From Peribacillus folii (lineage in GTDB: Bacteria > Bacillota > Bacilli > Bacillales > DSM-1321): a stretch of DNA of 64,000 nucleotides. Under the pieces are notes generated by a model. That model was not told the origin of the DNA and did not search any database. It saw only the letters and a program-made list of their open reading frames with translations. Numbering within the stretch: the first letter of the stretch is position 1; each line of letters begins with the position of its first letter. Location: positions 62,001 to 126,000 of the forward strand of contig NZ_JASJOM010000004.1 in the NCBI RefSeq assembly GCF_030271255.1, written 5' to 3'. The position numbers were made by a program, and so were the translations under genes. Positions 16,997-26,997 of this stretch are shown piece by piece.

Positions 16997-18715
16997 TCAA
17001 GCATGAAAATTCGTACCGTCCGTCACTTCTTTGACGATTCCTGCACGGATGACGAAGTCACCGAAATGCTCTCTTTCCTCCCGTTCTTTTGCATACCGTG
17101 AGAGCAGTACCTGCAACTCTTTCAAAATTTCTGCTTCTCCGATATTTTCACGATACATTTTGCTTAGCCTGCTCCCATCGAATGCCGCTCCGAGATACAT
17201 ATTGTACTTTCCAGGTGCTTTTCCAATAAAACCGATTTCTCCAAGTGCATGGCGGGCACAGCCATTCGGGCAGCCGGTCATGCGTATCGTGATTTCTTTG
17301 TCCCTCAAACCATTTTCATCAATGATGGTTTCCACTTTATCAAGCAAAACCGGTAAATACCGTTCCGCCTCCGCCATTGCCAGTCCGCACGTTGGAAGCG
17401 ACACACAAGCTATTGAGCTTCGGCGAAGGGCTGAATGATGTGTCCCATCCGTCAACCCATAAGTTTCAAGTAAATCATTGATTTTTTCCTTACTCTGGCT
17501 TGATACATCGGCAATGATCAGATTCTGGTTGGAAGTGAGCCGAAAATCGCCTGTATGAATTTTAGCGATTTCACGCACACCTGTCATCAGTTTGTAACCA
17601 TTCCGATCGGCTATTCGGCCCCCTTCGACAAACAAGGTGAAATGCCACTTGCCTCGCAATCCTTCCACCCAGCCGTAGCGGTCGCCATTATTGTCAAAAT
17701 GAAACGCTCTCGCCTCATCCAATTGCCACCCCAGGCGGTTTTCCAGTTCATTCTTTACCTGTTCCAGCCCAAGCCGGTCAACGGTATATTTGAATCGGGC
17801 ATTTTTCCGGACGGAACGGTTTCCGTAATCACGCTGAATCGTAATGATCTTTTCCGCCACATCGAGGATTTGGGCAGGTTTACAAAACCCAATTACCTTG
17901 GCTAGTTGGGGATATGTCGCTTTATCACCATGGGTCATTCCCATACCGCCACCGATCGCCACATTGAACCCAACGAGATTTCCGCTTTCGACAATCGCTA
18001 TGAAGCCAAGATCCTGAGAGTATACGTCGATATCATTTGACGGAGGAACAGCAATGCCTATTTTGAACTTCCTAGGCAAATATAGCGGTCCATACATCGG
18101 TTCGATATCTTCCACATCAGGCGTGCCTGCAATCTTTTCTTCATCGAGCCATATCTCATGGTAGGCCCTTGTCCGCGGCAATAGATCATCACTTAATCGT
18201 TTCGACCATTCATACACTTCCGAATGGATTTCAGACTGGAAGGGGATCGAATTGCACATGACATTCCGATTGACATCACCGCATGCAGCGATGGTATCAA
18301 GCATGGAAGCATGAATATCCTGTATCGTTTTTTTCATATTCCATTTTAAGATGCCATGCATCTGAAATGTCTGCCTTGTCGTCAATTTCAAGGTACCGTT
18401 CCCGTATTTCTGGGCAAGATCGTCCATGACCAGCCATTGTGAGGGCAACGCCACCCCGCCCGGCATGCGCACACGAAGCATGAACTGGTATGCTGGCTCA
18501 AGCTTTTGTTTTTGACGTTCATTGCGCAGATCGCGGTCGTCCTGCAGATAGCTGCCATGATGCTTCATCAGGCGGTTATCATCATCTGGAATGCCGGCGC
18601 TAATACGATCTTGCATCACCTCTTGGAGCGTGCCCCGCAAATAATTGCTTCTTTCCTTGATTTCCTCAACATCACTCGGCGGTCCTTCTGGTGCTTTTAA
18701 TAGTCGGTTCACCAT
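16997..18715 (-). CDS. cysI: Assimilatory sulfite reductase (NADPH) hemoprotein beta-component
   Basis: A 572-residue siroheme/[4Fe-4S] protein that reduces sulfite to sulfide with six electrons from CysJ. The four cluster cysteines are in CVSLPTC (C437, C443) and CPNGC (C482, C486). The duplicated ferredoxin-like and siroheme repeats are represented by [13 protein letters not shown] and [12 protein letters not shown]. Its length is that of NADPH-type CysI. The ATG at 18715 lies 27 bp after cysJ, so the two are an operon in the order cysJ-cysI, as in B. subtilis. Assimilatory, cytoplasmic. Confidence 0.96.
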   Translation of the reverse strand: MVNRLLKAPEGPPSDVEEIKERSNYLRGTLQEVMQDRISAGIPDDDNRLMKHHGSYLQDDRDLRNERQKQKLEPAYQFMLRVRMPGGVALPSQWLVMDDLAQKYGNGTLKLTTRQTFQMHGILKWNMKKTIQDIHASMLDTIAACGDVNRNVMCNSIPFQSEIHSEVYEWSKRLSDDLLPRTRAYHEIWLDEEKIAGTPDVEDIEPMYGPLYLPRKFKIGIAVPPSNDIDVYSQDLGFIAIVESGNLVGFNVAIGGGMGMTHGDKATYPQLAKVIGFCKPAQILDVAEKIITIQRDYGNRSVRKNARFKYTVDRLGLEQVKNELENRLGWQLDEARAFHFDNNGDRYGWVEGLRGKWHFTLFVEGGRIADRNGYKLMTGVREIAKIHTGDFRLTSNQNLIIADVSSQSKEKINDLLETYGLTDGTHHSALRRSSIACVSLPTCGLAMAEAERYLPVLLDKVETIIDENGLRDKEITIRMTGCPNGCARHALGEIGFIGKAPGKYNMYLGAAFDGSRLSKMYRENIGEAEILKELQVLLSRYAKEREEREHFGDFVIRAGIVKEVTDGTNFHA

Positions 18716-18742
18716 GTTGTTATCTCCTTTTCATCGGTAGTT

Positions 18743-20557
18743 TCAGTACACATCACGTTGATAGCGTTTATTCTGCTGCATGCCATCAAGGTAAGCTTGC
18801 GCATCTGCATGACTCATTTGACCTTCTCTTTCAATGATCTCAAGCAACGTATGATGGACGTCATGGGCCATGTTTTTCTCATCGCCGCAAATGTAAATGG
18901 CCGCGCCCTCCTGGAGCCAACGGAATAATTCACCGCTATGCTCAAGCATTCTGTTTTGAACATACACTTTTTCATCTGTGTCGCGCGAGAAGGCAACATC
19001 CAGCTTCGTCAGCACGCCGGTTTCCAACCATTTTTGCCATTCCGTCTGATAAAGGAAATCCGTAACGAAATGCTGGTCACCGAAAAAGAGCCATGTCTTT
19101 CCTTTCGCATCCGCTTCTTCGCGCTCTTGAATGAACGATCTGAATGGGGCGATGCCCGTTCCCGGTCCGATCATGATTATCGGCGTATTCCCATCGACCG
19201 GCTGCTTGAAGTTTTGGTTATGCTGAACATATATGGGCAGCTTATCACCCGGTTTCAATCGCTCTGCGCATAAAATGGAGCAGACGCCATTTCTTTCCCG
19301 TCCCTGACTTTCATAGCGGACAGCCCCAATGGTCAAATGCACTTCGTCCGGATAAGCGGATAAGCTATTTGCAATCGAATATAGCCTCGCCGGCATTTTC
19401 CTGAGCGTTGAGACGAATTCTTGAGCCGACTCACCCCATGGGCCAAAATCACGGACAACATCAAGCAAATCCCGGCCCTCGCGATATTCTTTTAATTTCG
19501 CTTCGTTCCCAGCGGCAACAAGCATTTGTAAATCCTCATTCCCTGAAATCCGGGCCGCCTGCTCAAGCAGAGATTTTGTTAAAACGGTTATTTCATAGCT
19601 GGAGATGAGCGCTTCCCTGAACGGTTGGAGATCTCCTTGTTTGTTGACCCTCACCATTTCGTCCGGCCCCCAATGGAGTTCATGAAGGAGTATATCCACC
19701 AATTCCGAGTCATTCTCTGGATAGATGCCAAGGCTGTCACCTGGTTGAAAGATAAGTCCAGAGCCTTCAAGCGACAATTCGACATGGCGTGTTTCCTTAT
19801 TCGAGCCTCGCCCGTTCAAATTGATGTTTTCCAGTACTTCCGCTTTAAACGGATTTGTCCTTGTATATGTAGTTTCAGCTGTTTGTGCCGGCGTTTCAAT
19901 TACGGGTGCAGGAGAATTCCCTTGCGCTATGCTTAGACTGGAAATGACGCCTTCGAGCCATTCAGCCGCAGGCTCATCGTAATCAAGGTCGCAGTCCGTT
20001 CGCGGAAAAAGCCTCTTGCCTCCAAGCTCCTCCAGTCGCTTATCGAATTGTTTTCCCGTTTCACAGAAAAATTCATAAGAACTGTCACCCAGCGCCAATA
20101 CGGAATAGGAGAGATTTTCAAGCCTGGTTGCCCGTCTTCCATGCAGAAACTCATGGAAGGAAATCGTGTTATCCGGTGGATCACCCTCTCCATGTGTACT
20201 AACGACGATAAGAAGATTCTCGACTTTTTTTAAATGATTCACTTTATAGTCACTCATGGATGAAACCGTTACTTGAAAGTCTTTATCCTTGAGCGTTCTT
20301 GCCGCTTTTTCGGCCAGCCCTTGTGCGTTGCCCGTCTGTGAACCATATAGGATCGTGACTTCTTTAGATATTTCCTGGACATCGGTTGGAACTGCGTTCA
20401 CCGGCTCAAGCGGTTCAATTGAATTGGAAATTGACAAAGTTGCTGTCAAATAACCGCTTAACCATACTTTCTGGTTTACTGTCAAGCCAGGCAGGAGCTT
20501 GTTAAGCAGCTCTGCTTGTTCATGATTAAAAGGACTGTTACTAACCTGAAGTTGCAC
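18743..20557 (-). CDS. cysJ: Sulfite reductase (NADPH) flavoprotein alpha-component
   Basis: A 604-residue flavoprotein that moves electrons from NADPH through FAD and FMN to CysI. An N-terminal flavodoxin domain carries TILYGSQTGNAQGLAE-like phosphate binding (here VTILYGSQTGNAQG) and STHGEGDPPDN. Then come the FAD domain (ARLYSIANSLSAYPDEVHL) and the NADP domain (MIGPGTGIAPFRSFIQER, YICGDEKNMAHDVHHTLLEI), ending in the conserved aromatic KRYQRDVY. Two GTG starts are possible. I prefer 20557, giving MQLQVSNSPF, because it has TGAGGTGG at correct spacing. The first GTG at 20566 overlaps that ribosome site. Confidence 0.95.
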   Translation of the reverse strand: MQLQVSNSPFNHEQAELLNKLLPGLTVNQKVWLSGYLTATLSISNSIEPLEPVNAVPTDVQEISKEVTILYGSQTGNAQGLAEKAARTLKDKDFQVTVSSMSDYKVNHLKKVENLLIVVSTHGEGDPPDNTISFHEFLHGRRATRLENLSYSVLALGDSSYEFFCETGKQFDKRLEELGGKRLFPRTDCDLDYDEPAAEWLEGVISSLSIAQGNSPAPVIETPAQTAETTYTRTNPFKAEVLENINLNGRGSNKETRHVELSLEGSGLIFQPGDSLGIYPENDSELVDILLHELHWGPDEMVRVNKQGDLQPFREALISSYEITVLTKSLLEQAARISGNEDLQMLVAAGNEAKLKEYREGRDLLDVVRDFGPWGESAQEFVSTLRKMPARLYSIANSLSAYPDEVHLTIGAVRYESQGRERNGVCSILCAERLKPGDKLPIYVQHNQNFKQPVDGNTPIIMIGPGTGIAPFRSFIQEREEADAKGKTWLFFGDQHFVTDFLYQTEWQKWLETGVLTKLDVAFSRDTDEKVYVQNRMLEHSGELFRWLQEGAAIYICGDEKNMAHDVHHTLLEIIEREGQMSHADAQAYLDGMQQNKRYQRDVY

Positions 20558-20872
20558 GATTTCCACCTCACAAAGGAATATGAACTTATCTTAGATTCTT
20601 CTTTTCATTCACTCCATGAAATAAATTAACTCTTTTACTCCTATAGATCAAGTCGGTTTTAACGATAAAAAATTTGAAAATTTCAGTTTATTCATGGAGG
20701 GAACAGGTACGCTTGGTTTGTTAATAAATGAAACGATTAAGATGATGGCCTTGCTTAGCCAATGATTCTAAAATAAGTTCTTCATAATACTTTACCCGAG
20801 GTCACATCATTAGTAAAATATATTTAATTTATTGTTACTATTAAGAATATTAATAATAGAGGGAGTATTCCG
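20558..20872. other. cysJ-cysL divergent regulatory region
   Basis: 315 bp, AT-rich, without a gene. It separates divergent cysJI and cysL, the usual arrangement in which a LysR protein binds between its own gene and its target. A plausible cysJ promoter lies at 20623-20651. Several A/T-rich short dyads of the T-N11-A type occur, but I cannot choose one as the CysL site. Confidence 0.6.
20623..20651 (-). promoter_or_regulatory. Candidate SigA promoter of cysJI
   Basis: On the minus strand TTGATC (20651-20646), 17 bp, then TAATTT (20628-20623). It lies about 65 bp upstream of the cysJ start. The -10 is only moderately good, as expected for an activator-dependent promoter. Confidence 0.4.
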
Positions 20873-21784
20873 ATGCATTATGATGCTTTAAAAACATTTG
20901 TGACGCTTGTAGAAGTCAAGAATTTTACAAAAACAGCCGAAATTCTCCTAATGTCACAACCAAATGTTAGTTTGCACATAAAAAAATTAGAAGAAGAGTT
21001 TCAAACGAAATTATTCCTCCGATCGCCCAAGTTTTTGAAAGTCACCTTGACGGGAGAAATTCTCTACGATCGCGCTAAACAAATGATCACCATTTATGAA
21101 CAGACGATACAAGACATTCAGGAACATGATAGGTCGATCAAGGGTGAATTGAAAATAGGTGCGAGTTTTACGATTGGCGAATACATCTTGCCTTCCTTGC
21201 TCATTGATCTGCAAGAGGACTATCCAGAACTTGAGCTTCAAGTCGTTATCGGAAACACTGAAGAAATCGTTCAGGCCGTTCGGTTATATAAAGTCGATAT
21301 TGGCTTGATTGAAGGACAAACCAATGAAAAAGAGCTATCGGTACACCCCTTCATGCAAGATGAGTTATTCGTCGTATCATCCAACGATCACCTGCTCGCT
21401 AATAAGACTGAGGCGGAAATTGCCGACCTGCATGACCAAGCATGGGTAACAAGGGAAGTCGGATCCGGCACACGGGAATACCTGAACCATCTGATACGTT
21501 CAAATGGGCTCAAAATCAAATCGATCCTTACCATCAGCAGCAACCAAGGGATCAAGGAAACGTTAATCAAACATGGAGCAGGGCTTGCCCTTCTCTCCCG
21601 AAGTGTCATTGAGCGGGATGTCCAAAACAAAATCCTCTCGATCATCCCTTTGAAAAATGAGGCTTTTAACAGAACACTATCCTATGTATATTCTCCAATC
21701 ATGAAGGACAAAAAGAATGTGAAGACCTTTATAAAGGAATTAAATAAAAAATGGCCTTTAAAAGCGAGATTGGTTGATAAATAG
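20873..21784 (+). CDS. cysL: LysR-type regulator of sulfite reductase (CysL-like)
   Basis: A 303-residue LysR-family regulator. Residues 1-60 form the winged HTH (FVTLVEVKNFTKTAEILLMS, QPNVSLHIKKLEEEFQTKLF). The rest is a two-lobed periplasmic-binding-like effector domain with IGLIEGQ and TREVGSGTREY, the latter typical of the CysL/CbbR branch. The ATG at 20873 follows AGAGGGAG. It is divergent from cysJI. In B. subtilis, CysL (YwfK) activates cysJI and represses itself; location and family make the same role here likely, although the effector is not visible from sequence. Confidence 0.85.
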   Translation: MHYDALKTFVTLVEVKNFTKTAEILLMSQPNVSLHIKKLEEEFQTKLFLRSPKFLKVTLTGEILYDRAKQMITIYEQTIQDIQEHDRSIKGELKIGASFTIGEYILPSLLIDLQEDYPELELQVVIGNTEEIVQAVRLYKVDIGLIEGQTNEKELSVHPFMQDELFVVSSNDHLLANKTEAEIADLHDQAWVTREVGSGTREYLNHLIRSNGLKIKSILTISSNQGIKETLIKHGAGLALLSRSVIERDVQNKILSIIPLKNEAFNRTLSYVYSPIMKDKKNVKTFIKELNKKWPLKARLVDK

Positions 21785-21814
21785 CCTCATTCACTCATTC
21801 TTGCCAACCCCATG

Positions 21815-21849
21815 CAAGGCCGTGGCAGGAGCATTCCTCCCAGGCCTTG
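21815..21849 (+). terminator. Hairpin after cysL, probable terminator
   Basis: CAAGGCC...GGCCTTG with an inner TGG-GGAG/CTCC-CCA extension forms a long GC-rich hairpin 30 bp past the cysL stop. No good T-run follows, so terminator function is tentative. Confidence 0.4.
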
Positions 21850-22043
21850 TATGATTTCGGTAATGTGTATGATTATTCCTTCATTATGTACCTGCAAACC
21901 CCTCAAGTGCCGAATGCTGTGATAAAGACATGAATACGCTAACCTATAAGCATATACCTTCCACACCAAAAGTTAGTTGATTCATATCCCTATGGCTTAA
22001 TAGATTCAATAACCCATCTCTCAAAAGGTATTTGCTCATGAAT

Positions 22044-22835
22044 TCAACCACCTAATCCACGGACTGACAATCCACCATCGCTGGAAATGACCTCACCGGT
22101 AATTGCTCTCGCTTCGTCCGAGGCCAGAAGGACATAAGCTGCCACATGATCCTCGGGCATCTGGGCAAGCTGAAGCGGGTTTCTTTTTCTAATGCTGCTT
22201 GCTTTCGTATCATTGTCAACGATTTTCACAAATGGACACAATGGCGGAATGACCGACAATGCCGTAAGTGTCCCTCCAGGAGCCACTGCATTCACCCGGA
22301 TATTCGGAGCGAGTTCGAAGGCAAGCTGGCGCATCAAACCGATTTGGGCGTGCTTGCTTGCTGTATACCAAACACCCCCGCCATCCGGATAGAAGCTTGC
22401 ACCTGATACGGTGAAAATGATGTTGCCGTTCGTTTTTTGCAGTTCCGCAAGTGCAGCCTTCGCTCCGAAGAAAGAGCCTTTGACATTAATATCAAGCAAA
22501 AAATCATAAGCATCGGAGAGGGCATCCGGAGTGACGTCGGCAAATTTTGCAAATCCATCGAAGACCCCGGCATTTGCAACGAAAACATCAAGCTTGCCAA
22601 ATTGCGCGACGGTTGCCTGCACCGCTTTTTCATTGTCCTCGTATTTGCTTACATCTCCTTGGTTGATGAGAACACCTTCGCCGAACTCCTCTTTGATTTT
22701 CTTTAATGTTTCCATCGAGCGGCCAATGATGCTGACCTTTGCCCCTTCTTGTATGAATCGTCGAGTGACAGCTTCGCCTATGCCCGAATTGCCCCCGGTA
22801 ATCAACACCACTTTATCTTTTAACGCCATTGCCAT
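22044..22835 (-). CDS. Short-chain dehydrogenase, probable cis-dihydrodiol dehydrogenase
   Basis: A 263-residue classical SDR. TGGNSGIGEAV is the NAD(P) glycine motif, NAG the NNAG equivalent, and catalytic S-Y-K appears as VSGASF...WYTASKHAQ. It resembles BphB/HcaB-type dehydrogenases that rearomatise the cis-diol made by a ring-hydroxylating dioxygenase to a catechol. It lies 22 bp downstream of the dioxygenase small subunit gene, is last in the minus-strand operon, and its ATG at 22835 has GGAGGGGG upstream. Substrate specificity is inferred only from position next to the oxygenase. Confidence in the SDR family is high, in the reaction moderate. Confidence 0.8.
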   Translation of the reverse strand: MAMALKDKVVLITGGNSGIGEAVTRRFIQEGAKVSIIGRSMETLKKIKEEFGEGVLINQGDVSKYEDNEKAVQATVAQFGKLDVFVANAGVFDGFAKFADVTPDALSDAYDFLLDINVKGSFFGAKAALAELQKTNGNIIFTVSGASFYPDGGGVWYTASKHAQIGLMRQLAFELAPNIRVNAVAPGGTLTALSVIPPLCPFVKIVDNDTKASSIRKRNPLQLAQMPEDHVAAYVLLASDEARAITGEVISSDGGLSVRGLGG

Positions 22836-22856
22836 TGTGAGGCCCCCTCCAGTCAG

Positions 22857-23366
22857 TTAGATGAAAATTGCAAGATTCCTAGTATTTATCGTTGATTGAT
22901 CAACAATGAATACCCGCTTGGAAAGCTTCCATTTACCTTCTTCGAAGATGAATTCGTCGTTGCGTTCCCCAGAAATCAAATCATGTTTAATATCGGAGCT
23001 GCGGCTGCGATAGATGAGAAGATAGCTCTTCACGGCAGCTTTTTCCCCCTCCATATAGTCTTTTACACGCACATTGGAGACAAAACGCCGTGTTCTTGAT
23101 GGCGGTATCTCAGCCCAGGCATAATCCGTTTTCAGGCGCTCCACACGAAGCTTCAGCAGCTCAATGTCATCATTGAATGTGAACATATCTGTGGAATAAT
23201 CCGGACGTTCGACCCCTTCCTTGTTGATGCGCACAGGCATTTGATAGCGGAGACTATGATGCATCAGATCGAACCAATGATCAAATTCGATATCATCCAA
23301 TAATTGTGCTTCATCATACAACCATTTCTCAAATTGGCATGTAACCAGCATTTCTTCCATATTCAT
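22857..23366 (-). CDS. Aromatic-ring-hydroxylating dioxygenase, small (beta) subunit
   Basis: A 169-residue protein of the SnoaL/NTF2-like beta-subunit family: FEKWLYDEAQLLDDIEFDHW near the start, then RVERLKTDYAWAEIPPSRTR, RFVSNVRV and a C-terminal FEEGKWKLSKRVFIVD. These subunits have a structural role in the alpha3beta3 oxygenase. Located 22 bp after the alpha subunit. The ORF begins ATG at 23366 with GGGGAGGGGG-type sequence before it. Presence of a beta subunit places the enzyme among multi-component dioxygenases (biphenyl, naphthalene, benzoate or phenylpropionate types) rather than single-subunit Rieske monooxygenases. Confidence 0.88.
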   Translation of the reverse strand: MNMEEMLVTCQFEKWLYDEAQLLDDIEFDHWFDLMHHSLRYQMPVRINKEGVERPDYSTDMFTFNDDIELLKLRVERLKTDYAWAEIPPSRTRRFVSNVRVKDYMEGEKAAVKSYLLIYRSRSSDIKHDLISGERNDEFIFEEGKWKLSKRVFIVDQSTINTRNLAIFI

Positions 23367-23388
23367 TTGCCTTCCCCCTCCCCGCTTT

Positions 23389-24690
23389 TCATTTCGTCAT
23401 CAACTCCAGCCAGTATTTATAAAAGTTCCGCTGGCTCGCTTCCGTGAATTTATCATCATATGCAACCCCGGGCCCTACGAATTCAACAGGCTCCCGGTGA
23501 AGGCCCATTGTATAGTTATAAGTTAAATTCTTCAGGAAAGGCATCGGCCCTTGGGCCGCTTCCGTGATATCCGTAAACACCTCCGTATCATCTTGTTCAA
23601 AAATACCAGAGGGGCTGAATGTCAGGATAAACGAATCCCTCGAACGGTCCTTCCAATCTTGTGAGGCGTTTTTTTCAACGAGCATCCAAGCGATCACTTC
23701 CATCTTATCGTGACCGATCGGGCGCCACATTCGAATAGAAGTGTTGGAGATGAACCGGTCCTTGATTTTTGTATGGGAAATTAAAAAAGACAAGTTCGGG
23801 AAAACGTTTCCAATCATATTTTTCAAGTTTGATAATACTCCGTATTGTTCTGCCGATAAATTACATTTAAATTCCTCCTTCAATTCTTCAGGGAAAGCAA
23901 AGTCCGGATTGGGCGTCCCTAAGTTGAGGCCATGTCCATTTTCGGTATGGATCTGGAAACCTCGCTTCGAATAAGTTGCATTAGGCACCATCCCCAGCTT
24001 TGCTATCGAGCCGTGTGTAACCATCGTATGATAGGAATCACCAACAAAATTATCGGAACCCACCTTCCAATTGGAACTCACGATAAATCGCTGAGGAACG
24101 CCGATCACTTCCATTTCTGCACGGCCGACAAGAATATCCAAATACCATCTTATATCTCCGAGGAAATCTTCAAGCGGCTCCGCCTCTTCATTCCATGTCC
24201 CAAATAAAAGGCCTTTGTAGGATTCGAGCTTCACCTTGTGCAGCCCCATCGTTGTACGGTCAAGCATCCCGCCATATATGTCCTTTTGCAGCGGCACCCC
24301 CACGAGCTCACCTGTGTTTTTGAAATTAAATCCATGATAAGGACATGTGAACATCGACTTGTTCCCTTTATCCGCCCGGCACAGCTTCATTCCGCGGTGC
24401 GTGCACATATTATAAAATGCCCGTACTTCCCCTTCACCATCTCGGGTGATGATCAGCGAGTAACCTGCAAGTTCTCGGGTCATGAAGTCTCCTTTGTTGG
24501 GAACTTCGGATTCATGGCCGACAAAAACCCACGTTTTCAAGAACACTTTCTCATGTTCGATTTCGTACACCTTTGGATCGCCCAGGAGATAGGCAGGTAT
24601 AACGCCATCCTCTGGTTTGACTGTAGCGCATAGATGGTTTACCACTTGCTGTTTAGTCATTTCTTCCAATGGTTTATCCGTTTTGATCAT
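23389..24690 (-). CDS. Aromatic-ring-hydroxylating dioxygenase, large (alpha) Rieske subunit
   Basis: A 433-residue Rieske non-haem iron oxygenase that adds both atoms of O2 to an aromatic ring to give a cis-dihydrodiol. The Rieske ligands are C96 and H98 (CTHRGMKLC) and C116 and H119 (CPYHGFNF). The mononuclear-iron ligands H221 and H226 lie in DSYHTMVTH. The start is ATG at 24690 with GAGGGGAGAG; upstream in-frame sequence runs into the neighbouring gene's intergenic space. Followed by the beta subunit and a dihydrodiol-type SDR. No ferredoxin or reductase gene is nearby, so electrons must come from proteins encoded elsewhere. The ring substrate is unknown. Confidence 0.92.
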   Translation of the reverse strand: MIKTDKPLEEMTKQQVVNHLCATVKPEDGVIPAYLLGDPKVYEIEHEKVFLKTWVFVGHESEVPNKGDFMTRELAGYSLIITRDGEGEVRAFYNMCTHRGMKLCRADKGNKSMFTCPYHGFNFKNTGELVGVPLQKDIYGGMLDRTTMGLHKVKLESYKGLLFGTWNEEAEPLEDFLGDIRWYLDILVGRAEMEVIGVPQRFIVSSNWKVGSDNFVGDSYHTMVTHGSIAKLGMVPNATYSKRGFQIHTENGHGLNLGTPNPDFAFPEELKEEFKCNLSAEQYGVLSNLKNMIGNVFPNLSFLISHTKIKDRFISNTSIRMWRPIGHDKMEVIAWMLVEKNASQDWKDRSRDSFILTFSPSGIFEQDDTEVFTDITEAAQGPMPFLKNLTYNYTMGLHREPVEFVGPGVAYDDKFTEASQRNFYKYWLELMTK

Positions 24691-24733
24691 AGTTTTACTC
24701 TCCCCTCGATAGGCTGCTTTCTGTCCATTTTCC

Positions 24734-25519
24734 TTAACCGATTTGAACGCGGTTTTCCTTGTTTTGCAGGGTCGCCAATACACTTAGTGCCGCAAGATAA
24801 CTCGTTTTCGGATTATTGGGCATCGGATCGTTTTCCACTTCAAGCTTGAGTTTACCGAACGAACCAGTCGCTTCGATTAAATGGATGTTTTTCACCACAT
24901 TAGGGTCGGCAATGATTTTCACTTTCGTATGCTCAGTTCCTATACCGGCCAATGACAAAACTACCGCAACATTGATATTTCTCGGAAACTTCTTGATCGC
25001 TTCTGCAGCGGACCCAACGAATAACACTTTTTCGTTTGCCAATGATGAACCAGCCGGCAATGCGCTTGGTGGTTTTCTCGTGGTGATGGATACGGATTCC
25101 AGTCCATACATGGCATTTGCCGATTTAAGGACATCAAGACCTCCGATTGCGCCTGAAGGCAGGAAAAGCTGAACGTCATTCATCCGGCAAAGCTTGTTCA
25201 CGGTTTCCGCAAAAGCCGCATCAGCCATCGCCCCAATACTGCTCAGCAATAAGTCCTTGCCGCTTCTCAGAACATTCGCTGCATACTCCTTTGCAGCTTC
25301 AACCGTCGCTGCCTCAATGATGAAATCGACATCCGCTTCCAAGAGCCCATCGACATCACCATACGCATTTGCTTTAAATTGCTCAGATAATTGAGCTGCG
25401 ATCTCTTCACGGCGTGCATAAAGCGCAACAATCCTGCTGCCTGGAAGAAGTCCATCTTCATTTATTGCCTGAAGCAAAAATTTACCGATATTCCCGCAGC
25501 CGATCAAACCCAATCTCAT
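24734..25519 (-). CDS. Aspartate dehydrogenase-like NAD(P) oxidoreductase (NadX family)
   Basis: A 261-residue protein with an N-terminal Rossmann fold (MRLGLIGCGNIGKFLLQAIN) and the C-terminal domain of the aspartate dehydrogenase family (LPSGAIGGLDVL, TTRKPPSALP, NINVAVVLSLAGIG, EATGSFGKLKLEVENDPMP). NadX homologues oxidise L-aspartate to iminoaspartate. Members found in aromatic gene clusters have other, mostly unproven roles. Located 19 bp after an ALDH gene and 44 bp before the Rieske alpha gene in one operon. It may oxidise or aminate a ring-cleavage intermediate, or supply cofactor; sequence alone does not decide. Confidence 0.8.
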   Translation of the reverse strand: MRLGLIGCGNIGKFLLQAINEDGLLPGSRIVALYARREEIAAQLSEQFKANAYGDVDGLLEADVDFIIEAATVEAAKEYAANVLRSGKDLLLSSIGAMADAAFAETVNKLCRMNDVQLFLPSGAIGGLDVLKSANAMYGLESVSITTRKPPSALPAGSSLANEKVLFVGSAAEAIKKFPRNINVAVVLSLAGIGTEHTKVKIIADPNVVKNIHLIEATGSFGKLKLEVENDPMPNNPKTSYLAALSVLATLQNKENRVQIG

Positions 25520-25537
25520 GAAAACTTCATCCCTCCC

Positions 25538-26983
25538 TCAATCAGCAAACCCGTAAGAGTCCGCAAAGAATTCCAGCCCGCAATGTTTTGTCTCCCGGGA
25601 GAAACCGCTTTCTTTTAAGCCAGGGAAATCAAGTGCCAAATCACTGAATACGGTATGGTTGTTATGGAAAACCGCTCCAGCTTCCAGGCGATCTGCCAGT
25701 AAAATGGCTGCTTCCTCATTCTCAGTCCATATCGATGCACGCAAGCCAAATTCACTATCATTTGCGTACTTTATGGCTTCTTCCGTTTCATCGAAGGGAA
25801 CAATGGGAATGATCGGTCCGAATTGCTCGACTCGCACCACCTCGCTCTGGTGATGGACTCCTGTTACTAGAGCTGGGAGCATATAATAGCCAGCATCCCA
25901 GGTTTCGGGGTTTAATCGAATGCCAGTCGTGGTAATGGTGGCGCCTGCATGGGCCGTACGTTCGATCAAGCCCTGCGCAAAATCGAATTGTGCCTTATTG
26001 TTCAATGGCCCCATGGTTACGTCAGGTTGGATGCCATCACCGACCACCATCCTGCTAAACTCTTTGGTTAGCTTTTCAACAACCTCATCATAGCGTGATG
26101 AATGGACATACACCCGCTTGACCGCAGAACAAACTTGGCCGGCAGCCCGTAAAATCCCCATTCGCAAACGTTTGATCGCCGCTTCATCCAAATTGGCATC
26201 TTCCAGGATTAATGCCGGATCATTTCCTCCGAGCTCCATATAGACGTTCTGCAGCTTGCCAGCCGATTTCTTCATGATTTCCTTTCCCGTTTCTGTACTT
26301 CCGACGAATGACACTGTCCGGACACGGGAATCGGAACAAAGCAAATCACCAATTATTTTCCCTGAACCCGTCACTATATTGATGACCCCCGGGGGGAAAT
26401 GTTCAGCCACGACTTTTAAGCAGGTCATGATCGTCAGCGGACAATTCGTGGCAGGTTTCACGATTACGGCATTACCTGCCAATACAGCAGGTATCACCCG
26501 TTTGAAGGTTAATATCATCGGGGAATTCCATGGCGTGATAATGGCAGTGACCCCTCTCGCCCTTCTTCTGATTTGGACTTTTTGTTTTCCTGGCAGCTCT
26601 TCTGGCTTCCACCAATCCAGCAGCTCTGCAGCACAGTCTCTCATGACTTCCACACACCGCACCAAGTCTTTTTTAGCTTCAACAAGTGTTTTGCCATTCT
26701 CCCGCACAAACATTGTAACATTTTCCTCAAGGGTTTTTGCCAATTGGATTGCAGCTGCATCCATACGGTCAGCCCGCTCACTCACTTCAGAGCGTGACCA
26801 TGTTTCAAAGGCCTTTTCTGCCACGTCAATCGCTTGTTTTACCGTTTCCCCAGAGCATTTTGCCACTTGGCCAACAACCTCCGAAGTATTTGCAGGGTTG
26901 ATTACGTCCCCTTTTTCTGCCTGTCCGATCCATTCACCGTCTAACAGGCATTTACCTGAAACATATGGGTATGTCGAAATCAT
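25538..26983 (-). CDS. NAD(P)-dependent aldehyde dehydrogenase
   Basis: A 481-residue ALDH superfamily enzyme. Cofactor motifs are ITPWNSPMILTFKRVIPAVL and FVGSTETGKEIMKKSAGKLQ. The general base is in MELGGNDPALILEDA and the catalytic cysteine in RAAGQVCSAVKRVYVHSSRY. The C-terminal FGLRASIWTENEE is also present. The first two in-frame ATGs (27001, 26998) overlap the ThDP gene's end and the GGAGG ribosome site, so I choose ATG at 26983. In a meta-cleavage operon it would oxidise a semialdehyde, for example 2-hydroxymuconic semialdehyde, or an aldehyde released by the ThDP enzyme upstream. Substrate not determined. Confidence 0.85.
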   Translation of the reverse strand: MISTYPYVSGKCLLDGEWIGQAEKGDVINPANTSEVVGQVAKCSGETVKQAIDVAEKAFETWSRSEVSERADRMDAAAIQLAKTLEENVTMFVRENGKTLVEAKKDLVRCVEVMRDCAAELLDWWKPEELPGKQKVQIRRRARGVTAIITPWNSPMILTFKRVIPAVLAGNAVIVKPATNCPLTIMTCLKVVAEHFPPGVINIVTGSGKIIGDLLCSDSRVRTVSFVGSTETGKEIMKKSAGKLQNVYMELGGNDPALILEDANLDEAAIKRLRMGILRAAGQVCSAVKRVYVHSSRYDEVVEKLTKEFSRMVVGDGIQPDVTMGPLNNKAQFDFAQGLIERTAHAGATITTTGIRLNPETWDAGYYMLPALVTGVHHQSEVVRVEQFGPIIPIVPFDETEEAIKYANDSEFGLRASIWTENEEAAILLADRLEAGAVFHNNHTVFSDLALDFPGLKESGFSRETKHCGLEFFADSYGFAD

Positions 26984-26997
26984 CCTTAGTTCCTCCA